This document shows, piece by piece, positions 58,242 through 64,000 of a stretch of DNA of 64,000 bases. Within the stretch, counting starts at the first letter, position 1. Every line of letters begins with the position of its first letter. The stretch is taken from NCBI GenBank assembly GCA_003725745.1, contig RHDP01000001.1:4410501-4474500 (forward strand), read 5' to 3'. The stretch comes from Streptomyces sp. I6. Its GTDB lineage: Bacteria; Actinomycetota; Actinomycetes; Streptomycetales; Streptomycetaceae. The notes under the pieces were generated by a model. That model did not search any database. It had not been told where the DNA came from and saw only the letters and a list, made by a program, of their open reading frames with translations. The position numbers were made by a program, and so were the translations under genes.

Positions 58242-60404
58242 TTGAGCCGTGAAACTGACAGTTCGCCCTCCGGCCCCCAGGGGCGCGGCGGGGCCGCTTA
58301 CCCCTCGGGGACACCGCCGTACGGATCCCGCCAGTATCCGTCGCTGCACCCGACGCAGGACGCTCCGGAGGAGAGAACCGAACCCGCGCCCGCGCAGCGG
58401 CCGGACGAGCCCAGGACCGAGACGACGCTGACGACCCGCATCCGGATCAACATCCCGGGGTCCCGTCCGATCCCGCCGGTGGTCATGCGCACGCCGATGA
58501 GCGACCTGGACAAGAAGGGCGCCTCCGCAACCCGCGAAGGGGCAGCCGAGCGCACGGGCGGCACACCCCGCCCGCCCGCGCCCGCCCAGTCCGCTGTGGC
58601 GCCCACCGACGCGGGACGGGCCGCGGGGAACCCCGAGGCTCCCGGGAAGCCGGCCGACGAGAAGACGAGCGACTGGTTCGCCCCGCGCAGGACGCCCAGC
58701 CCCGCGCCCCCGCCGGCCTCCGTCCCGTCCCAGGCGAACGGCCCCGGCCCCGGCCCGGGCCCCGGCCCCGGTTCCGGTCCGAACGCCGTACCGGGACCGC
58801 GCCCGGAGGACACCGGAACGCACCGGGCGCCGGGCGCACCTGCTCCGCGGCACGGGCCGGCGCCCGCCTCCCCCGGATTCCCCGACGCACAGGGCGGCGC
58901 CGGAAGCCGGCCCCGCAGCGGTCTGGACGCGCTGGCGCCGGATCAGGAGGCCCCCGGCCGGGCGGCACCGGGGCAGCGGCCCCCGGGCGCCGGTCCGGCG
59001 GGCCCCACCACCGGACCCGTCCCGGGCACCTCCCCGTTCGCCCCCGGAGCCCACACGGGCGGGGTACCGGGAGCCGGTGCGCCCGGCGGCGTCACCGGGG
59101 CGGGCACGGCCGGTCCTCCACATACGAGTGACGACACCGCCGTGCTCACCCCGCAGCAACCCGCGCCGGAGTCCGGCGCGGGTGGACCGGGCCTGCCCGG
59201 CGGCCCCGGCGGCAACGTCTCGGGCGACACGCTCACCAGCGGTCTCCCCGTGGTGCCACCGGAGCACCGCTCCCCGTTCCAGCCGGCAGGCCCCGACGGC
59301 GCGGCTTCCCCGTGGCCCTCCGGGCCCGGCGGCGCCGACTTCTCCGCGCCCGGCTTCCCCGGCCCCGCCGCCTCCCAGCCGTCCGGGTCCGGAACCGAGC
59401 CGGCGCCGTCGTCGTCCTCCCCGCGGTCCGCGCCGGCGCCGTCCGGCCCGGCGAAGAAGGGCCGGTCCAAGTCGGTGCTCGCCGGTGCCGGCGTGTTCGG
59501 CCTGCTCGTCGTCGCCTACGGCGCCGGGCTGCTGCTGAACCACTCCGAGGTGCCCAAGGGCACCACCGTCCTCGGCGTGGACATCGGCGGCGGCACCAAG
59601 GAGGAAGCGCAGGCGAGGCTGGACGCCGCGCTCGGCGAGCGTGCCACCTCCCCGCTGCGGCTCAGCGTCGCCGGCCAGAAGGTCCAGCTCGCACCGGACA
59701 AGGCCGGCCTCACCCTGGACAGCCAGGCGACCGTCCGCGGGGCCGCGGGCAACGACTACAACCCCGTGTCCGTCATCGGTTCCCTCTTCGGCGGCGAGCG
59801 GGTAGCCCAGCCGGTCATCCCGGTCGACGAGGAGAAGCTCGGTGTCGCCCTGACCGACCTGGCGGGCACGTCGGGGTCGGCCTCGGAGGGCACGATCAGG
59901 TTCGAGCCGGGCAGGGCCGTTCCGGTTCCCGGCAAGGCGGGCAGGACGCTGGACGTCCGGCAGTCGATGATCTCGGTGCGGGACGCGTTCCGCGCCCAGG
60001 TCGAGACGGGACGCGTGAACGACGTCGAACTGCCCGTTGCCACCCGGGAACCGTCGATCACCCGGACCGAGCTGGACCGGGCCATGAAGGAGTTCGCTGA
60101 GCCGGCCATGTCCGGCCTGGTCACGATCAGGGCGGGCGAAAAGGAGATCCAGTTCGGGCCGGCGAGGTCCCTGCCGAGGATCCTGTCGATGAAGGCGGTC
60201 GACGGACGGCTCGTCGAGGTCTACGACAAGCAGGCCATCACGGAACTGCTGGACGGGGTCTTCGACGGCATCATGGTCACCAAGGGGGACGGGAAGCAGT
60301 ACCCGGTGTCCGCGGACGACGTCGCCTCCGCGATGCAGAAGGCACTGCTCGGCAAGACGCCCGAGGAGCGCACCCAGACGATCGAACTCGACGGACAGGG
60401 CTGA
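58242..60404 (+). CDS. VanW/peptidoglycan-binding-domain protein with long disordered N-terminus
   Basis: 720 residues. The first about 400 are a Pro/Gly/Ala-rich disordered region with a basic patch RIRINIPGSRPIPPVV. One membrane segment follows (KSVLAGAGVFGLLVVAYGAG), placing the rest outside. The outer part, EVPKGTTVLGVDIGGGTKEE AQARLD and KVQLAPDKAGLTLDSQATVR, is the PG_binding_4/YoaR domain that occurs with VanW proteins, repeated once; no C-terminal VanW domain follows. TTG 58242 is chosen because GGGAGAAC lies just upstream. Probable cell-wall role, inferred from domain and topology. Confidence 0.8.
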   Translation: MSRETDSSPSGPQGRGGAAYPSGTPPYGSRQYPSLHPTQDAPEERTEPAPAQRPDEPRTETTLTTRIRINIPGSRPIPPVVMRTPMSDLDKKGASATREGAAERTGGTPRPPAPAQSAVAPTDAGRAAGNPEAPGKPADEKTSDWFAPRRTPSPAPPPASVPSQANGPGPGPGPGPGSGPNAVPGPRPEDTGTHRAPGAPAPRHGPAPASPGFPDAQGGAGSRPRSGLDALAPDQEAPGRAAPGQRPPGAGPAGPTTGPVPGTSPFAPGAHTGGVPGAGAPGGVTGAGTAGPPHTSDDTAVLTPQQPAPESGAGGPGLPGGPGGNVSGDTLTSGLPVVPPEHRSPFQPAGPDGAASPWPSGPGGADFSAPGFPGPAASQPSGSGTEPAPSSSSPRSAPAPSGPAKKGRSKSVLAGAGVFGLLVVAYGAGLLLNHSEVPKGTTVLGVDIGGGTKEEAQARLDAALGERATSPLRLSVAGQKVQLAPDKAGLTLDSQATVRGAAGNDYNPVSVIGSLFGGERVAQPVIPVDEEKLGVALTDLAGTSGSASEGTIRFEPGRAVPVPGKAGRTLDVRQSMISVRDAFRAQVETGRVNDVELPVATREPSITRTELDRAMKEFAEPAMSGLVTIRAGEKEIQFGPARSLPRILSMKAVDGRLVEVYDKQAITELLDGVFDGIMVTKGDGKQYPVSADDVASAMQKALLGKTPEERTQTIELDGQG

Positions 60405-61538
60405 GCGGCCGCCGCGCGCCGTCCCGATCCCCGCGCCCAGGAGCCTTCGTGCCAAGCCCCCGTCCCGGTCCTCCGGGGCCGGGGGCTCGGGTGCCCGGGC
60501 ACCTGCGGGCCCCGGGATTCGCCGCCTTCGAGGCCCTGTGCGCGGCGCGGGGACCGAGCCGAACCACCCCGGGCCGTGCGGCCCGGGGTCCGGCTGTGGC
60601 GCCCGCGCCACTGGCCTCCGCGCCTGGGCTTCGCCCACCGTGCGCGCGCTACGGGCCTCCGGTTCGGAGTGTCCGTGACGCTCGCGTTCCTGGCCTCCGG
60701 CCCGGGGGCGGCTGCGGCGGCCGCATCGCTGGCCTGCGCCCCTGGAAGGTGCCCCGTCGGCCGTGACGTCAGCGGCGGGCCTCCGCCCCTGGAAGGTGCC
60801 CCGACGTCCGGGACGCTCGCGTTCCTGGCCTCCGGCCCGGGGCGGCTGCGGCGGCCGCATCGCTGGCCTGCGCCCCTGGAAGGTGCCCCGTCGGCCGTGA
60901 CGTCAGCGGCGGGCCTCCGCGCCTGGGCTTCGCCCACCGTGCGCGCGCTACGGGCCTCCGCGCCTGGGCTTCGCCCACCGTGCGCGCGCTACGGGCCTCC
61001 GGTTCGGAGTGTCCGTGACACCCGCGTTCCTGGCCTCCGGTTCGGGGCGTCCGTGACGCTCGCGGTCCTGGCCTCCGGCCCGGGGGCGGCTGCGGCGGCC
61101 GCATCGCTGGCCTGCGGCCCTGGAAGGTGCCCCGTCGGCCGTGATGTCAGCGGCGGGCCTCCGCCCCTGGGGGCCCGCCCCGGCTGCCCGCGACTGCCAG
61201 CCGTTCCAGCCGTTGCGGCCGAGGTGGGCGCACTCGCCGGTGCGCTTCTGTGCCCTGCCCGCCCGGCGCGCGGGCAGGGCACACGGCCCGCGGCGAGGTG
61301 CGGCCCGGGGCCGCGGCTCCCTGCTCCCCTCGGGACACGCGCCCCGCACCGGGGGCCGGGCGTAGGCGGGGGCGCGCCCGCCCTGGGCCGTCGGGTCCGC
61401 TCTCCACACGGGCACCATGCCTGCCTCGCTCCGCCTCGCCGCGCCTCGTCCGCCTCGTCCCGCCCCGGGCCGTACGGACGGGTTGTTCGACCGCGCGCAC
61501 CGGAGCGTCGCGGCCGTACGGCCCAGCCCGTCCGCCGC
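60405..61538. other. 1.1-kb non-coding region dominated by repeats
   Basis: No gene is supported. Translations on both strands are Arg/Ala/Gly-rich and out of step with each other. The region is dominated by the mosaic array at 60614-61156; the remainder (61160-61538) is plain GC-rich DNA between convergent genes. Confidence 0.6.
60614..61156. repeat. Mosaic array of 41-bp and about 85-bp direct repeats
   Basis: Unit A (41 bp, starting GCCTCCGCGCCTGGGCTTCG) occurs at 60614, 60913 and 60954; the last two are in tandem. Unit C (84-86 bp, starting GCCTCCGGCCCGGG, with GTCGGCCGTGACGTCAGCGG near its end) occurs at 60693, 60828 and 61071. Linkers of the type GGTTCGGAGTGTCCGTGACG are also repeated at 60661, 61001 and, shortened, at 61040. 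Every unit begins GCCTCCG. Confidence 0.85.
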
Positions 61539-62378
61539 TCAGTTCAGCATCGACCTGGCCGCGTGCGCCTTCCGCCGGATCGCCGCCGCCGTCGACGGTT
61601 CGACCGCCGAGACGACGTCCGCGTACGCATCCATCTCCGCCGCCCCCGCGAGGAAGTCGCCTCGCTGGACCAGGAGTTCGGCACGGTCGTAGCGGAGGCG
61701 CGCCGGGTGCGAGGGGAGGAGGAGGGACAGCTCGACGGCCCAGAGGGCGACGGCCGTGTGCTCGGGGCGGCCGGCGGCCCAGGCGCGGATGTTGTTGAGG
61801 ATGCGGAGGACGATCTCCAGCGGGCCCGCCGGGGTCATCATCGAGGGGTCGAGCGGGGCGCCCGTGGTACCCGCGACGAGGAGTTCCGCGTCCGGCCCCG
61901 TCAGCAGGCGGCCGCCCGCGAAGGGGTCCGCCATCACCGGGTTCCCGGGGTCGCCGAAGCCGACCACGAAGTGGCCCGGGAGGGCCAGCCCGTACACGGG
62001 CGCGCCGGCGCGGCGGGCCACCTCCATCCAGACGACCGAGAGCAGGATCGGCAGGCCGCGGCGGCGGCGCAGTACCTCGTGCAGGAGCGAGGACTCCAGC
62101 CGCTGGTAGCAGTCCGGGGTGCCGTGGAAGCCGCAGCGCTCGCCGAGCAGCGACGACAGGGCGGCCACCCAGTTGTGCGGGCCGGTGATCCCGTACGGGA
62201 GCAGTCCCGCGAGCCGGTCCAGCTCGATCCCGGCGGCGTCGAGCCCCGCCTCGTCCAGCCGCGGATCCGCCTCCGCGCCCACGAGCAGGCACAGCGTCGC
62301 GAGGTCGGGGCGTTCGGAGCGGGCCTCCTCGGCGAACCGGCGACGCCAGCCCGTGGCCTCGGGGTGTGGCGGTTGCAT
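61539..62378 (-). CDS. SirB1-type transglutaminase-like protein
   Basis: 279 residues. LESSLLHEVLRRRRGLPILL SVVWMEVARRAG and VYGLALPGHFVVGFGDPGNP with MADPFAGGRLL are the Transglut_core2 (SirB1) pattern; the Cys of true transglutaminases is not seen at the usual place, where ILLSVVW is found, as in many SirB1 proteins. A TPR-like helical end follows (HPARLRYDRAELLVQRGDFL AGAAEMD). ATG 62378 is likely; longer forms are possible. Biochemical role unknown. Confidence 0.82.
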   Translation of the reverse strand: MQPPHPEATGWRRRFAEEARSERPDLATLCLLVGAEADPRLDEAGLDAAGIELDRLAGLLPYGITGPHNWVAALSSLLGERCGFHGTPDCYQRLESSLLHEVLRRRRGLPILLSVVWMEVARRAGAPVYGLALPGHFVVGFGDPGNPVMADPFAGGRLLTGPDAELLVAGTTGAPLDPSMMTPAGPLEIVLRILNNIRAWAAGRPEHTAVALWAVELSLLLPSHPARLRYDRAELLVQRGDFLAGAAEMDAYADVVSAVEPSTAAAIRRKAHAARSMLN

Positions 62379-62395
62379 ACGCGTCTCGTACCCGT

Positions 62396-63403
62396 TCAGG
62401 AAGATCGGGAGTATCGGAAGTGGTGGTAGAGGTGGTGGACCGTGAATCCCATCCCCTCGTACAGGGCGCGGGCCCCGTCGTTGTCCGACTCGACCTGCAG
62501 CCAGGCCGCCGAGGCCCCCTCGTCCAGCGCCCGCCGTGCGAGTGCCGCCATCACGGCCCCGCCGAGCCCCTGCCTCCGCTGCGCCGGGTCCACCTCCACT
62601 GCCATGAAGCCGGCCCAGCGTCCGTCGACCACACATCGGCCGATTGCCGCCGGGATATCGGACTCACCGGGGATGGTGGCGAACCACACTGACGGTCCGC
62701 TGCCAAGTACTTTCAGCACATGTGGGCCTGGCACACTGAACCGTTGGTAACGCCTCAGCCAGGGTTCGTCGAGCGAACGGGCCAGCCGCACCCGCGCCAC
62801 GTCCGCGTCCAGATCGCCCACCGGCGCCAGCCCGCCGACGCGCAGTTCGGCGCTCACCTCCCGCTCCCAGCCCCGCTCCGCCAGTCCCGCGCAGAGCCGC
62901 TCCTGGGTCCCCTCCGCACCGGTCGCCGTCTGGACGTACGCCGGAAGACCGCGCCGGGCGTACCAGTCGCGTACCCGCGTCAGGGCGTCGTCCAGGGGTA
63001 TGCCCGGATCGCCGAGCGGCAGTACCGAGTTCGCCCGGCGGGTGAAGCCGGACGCCGCGCGCAGCACCCACTCGCCCAGTGCCTCGCGCTCGACCGGCTG
63101 CCAGGCGCGGGCCGAGACATGCGCCAGTTCCTCGAAGGACGCCGCCGGCACACCCCGCCGACGCGCCGGTGCCGCGGGTACGACCTTGCCGGCGACCAGC
63201 GAGGATTCCGGAGTTCGGACGGTCTCCCCGGTCCTTCGGGTGATCACCAGCACACCCCCGGTCCACGATGTGAGAACGCCGACCACGTCGGTGAACTCCG
63301 CCGACTCGTCCGCCGACTCGGCGCGCCGCCGCACCGACACGCGTTTTCCCACGTCAGAAGGGGTGATGCGGACCTCCAGTCGTCCGCGTGCAGAGAATTC
63401 CAC
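62396..63403 (-). CDS. GNAT acetyltransferase with N-terminal SH3-like domain
   Basis: 335 residues. N-terminal 90 residues (VRITPSDVGKRVSVRRR, FTDVVGVLTSWTGGVLVITR) form a beta-barrel-like lead found on some actinobacterial GNATs. The C-terminal GNAT domain has AVEVDPAQRRQGLGGAVMAA (acetyl-CoA loop, RRQGLG) and WLQVESDNDGARALYEGMGF. GTG 63403 is adopted; the ferredoxin gene is divergent with 139 bp between them. Substrate unknown. Confidence 0.87.
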   Translation of the reverse strand: MEFSARGRLEVRITPSDVGKRVSVRRRAESADESAEFTDVVGVLTSWTGGVLVITRRTGETVRTPESSLVAGKVVPAAPARRRGVPAASFEELAHVSARAWQPVEREALGEWVLRAASGFTRRANSVLPLGDPGIPLDDALTRVRDWYARRGLPAYVQTATGAEGTQERLCAGLAERGWEREVSAELRVGGLAPVGDLDADVARVRLARSLDEPWLRRYQRFSVPGPHVLKVLGSGPSVWFATIPGESDIPAAIGRCVVDGRWAGFMAVEVDPAQRRQGLGGAVMAALARRALDEGASAAWLQVESDNDGARALYEGMGFTVHHLYHHFRYSRSS

Positions 63404-63542
63404 AGCTCAGGCCTCCCCTCCTGTTCGGATCATCCCCAGGAACGGAGATACTAGGTGCGGGCATCGACGACGCCGCGCTCCCGCGCAGCCCCGCGGCGAG
63501 CCGCAGACCGGACGCCGCGCCCTACCGAGGAGGAACGACAGC

Positions 63543-63863
63543 GTGACCTACGTCATCGCGCAGCCTTGTGTCGACGTCAAGGACAAGGCCTGCATCGAGG
63601 AGTGCCCCGTCGACTGCATCTACGAGGGCCAGCGGTCCTTGTACATCCACCCGGACGAATGCGTCGACTGTGGTGCCTGTGAGCCGGTCTGCCCGGTCGA
63701 GGCGATCTTCTACGAGGACGACACTCCCGAGGAGTGGAAGGACTACTACAAGGCGAACGTCGAGTTCTTCGACGAACTCGGCTCGCCCGGTGGCGCCTCC
63801 AAGCTGGGTCTGATCGAGCGCGACCATCCCTTCATCGCCGCGCTGCCGCCGCAGAACGGCTGA
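63543..63863 (+). CDS. fdxA: 7Fe ferredoxin FdxA
   Basis: 106-residue ferredoxin: TYVIAQPCVDVKDKACIEEC PVDCIYEG and YIHPDECVDCGACEPVCPVE AI give the [3Fe-4S]/[4Fe-4S] pair seen in actinobacterial FdxA, with the conserved tail PEEWKDYYKANVEFFDELGS. It donates electrons to cytochromes P450 and other oxidoreductases. GAGGAGGAA lies upstream of GTG 63543. The window ends 137 bp downstream without another supported gene. Confidence 0.96.
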   Translation: MTYVIAQPCVDVKDKACIEECPVDCIYEGQRSLYIHPDECVDCGACEPVCPVEAIFYEDDTPEEWKDYYKANVEFFDELGSPGGASKLGLIERDHPFIAALPPQNG

Positions 63864-64000
63864 TCGCACGTCCCCGGTCCCGTACGGTGCGTCCGCCGTG
63901 CGGGACCGCGGCGTTTGCACCGGCCGCCGAAGCCCGGCGCGCCGCAGGGCCGAGCCCCGCGCCGCCGGCCCCGGCCGGCGGGGACCGGCCGGCCCACCGC

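Noticed and set aside
56586-60860. 1424-codon open frame on the minus strand
   Set aside because: It lies antisense to mshB, the DUF6113-type gene and the VanW-like gene, is Arg/Gly-rich and has no domain. High-GC coding DNA commonly leaves such antisense frames open.
60614-61156. CRISPR array
   Set aside because: Repeats are direct but long, uneven and partly in tandem, with no unique equal-length spacers and no cas genes.

Overview
The window is chromosomal DNA of a Streptomyces-type actinomycete. The DNA is very GC-rich, coding frames have almost only G or C in third position, GTG and TTG starts are common, and the gene content is typical of the genus: the bldK oligopeptide transporter, mycothiol gene mshB, a SpoIIE-type phosphatase, HATPase anti-sigma-like proteins, a DmdR/IdeR-like iron box and a SPOR-domain peptide.

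Layout. 0.2-1.3 kb: ychF. 1.3-5.1 kb: a decayed mobile island with a complete IS4-family element, a relaxase remnant, a SUKH-like immunity gene, an Rhs-tip fragment and an IS5-type transposase scrap. 5.2-13.6 kb: a cluster with the same gene families as the E. coli ydjXYZ-ynjABCDF region (FAD-disulfide oxidoreductase, methyltransferase, TVP38/VTT membrane protein, CDP-alcohol phosphotransferase and a four-gene ABC importer). 13.8-16.6 kb: an ECF sigma factor with two zinc-binding anti-sigma-like proteins, then a threonine synthase-like enzyme. 16.8-26.2 kb: secreted subtilase, DUF4190/septum-formation-type membrane protein, GntR/HutC regulator, SPOR peptide, Nudix hydrolase, HATPase protein and a PAS-PAS-GAF-SpoIIE-HATPase phosphatase. 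26.4-30.2 kb: succinate dehydrogenase operon. 30.5-35.5 kb: divergent peptide-binding lipoprotein and typA with a strong terminator. 36.3-48.5 kb: bldKABCDE followed by a second complete Dpp/Opp-type transporter. 48.8-52.3 kb: iron-linked acyltransferase, penicillin acylase-like hydrolase and siderophore-interacting protein around an iron box. 52.8-63.9 kb: VanZ-RDD protein, S9 peptidase, a small membrane protein, mshB, a DUF6113-type protein, a VanW-like protein, a SirB1-type protein, a GNAT and ferredoxin fdxA.

Quality warning. About 18 single-base breaks interrupt otherwise perfect genes, including typA, sdhA and sdhC. Nearly all lie in runs of G or C, and every one is repaired by adding one base. 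This looks like uncorrected homopolymer deletion in the assembly rather than gene decay. I give these genes as full-length CDSs and name the break. The relaxase fragment does not fit this pattern and is probably a true pseudogene.

The most interesting parts are the ydj/ynj-like cluster, with a leader motif shared by two of its genes at the same distance from their starts; the long bldK leader with a repeated motif and a small open frame; low-complexity inserts inside a solute-binding lipoprotein; and several GC-rich mosaic repeat arrays in intergenic DNA.
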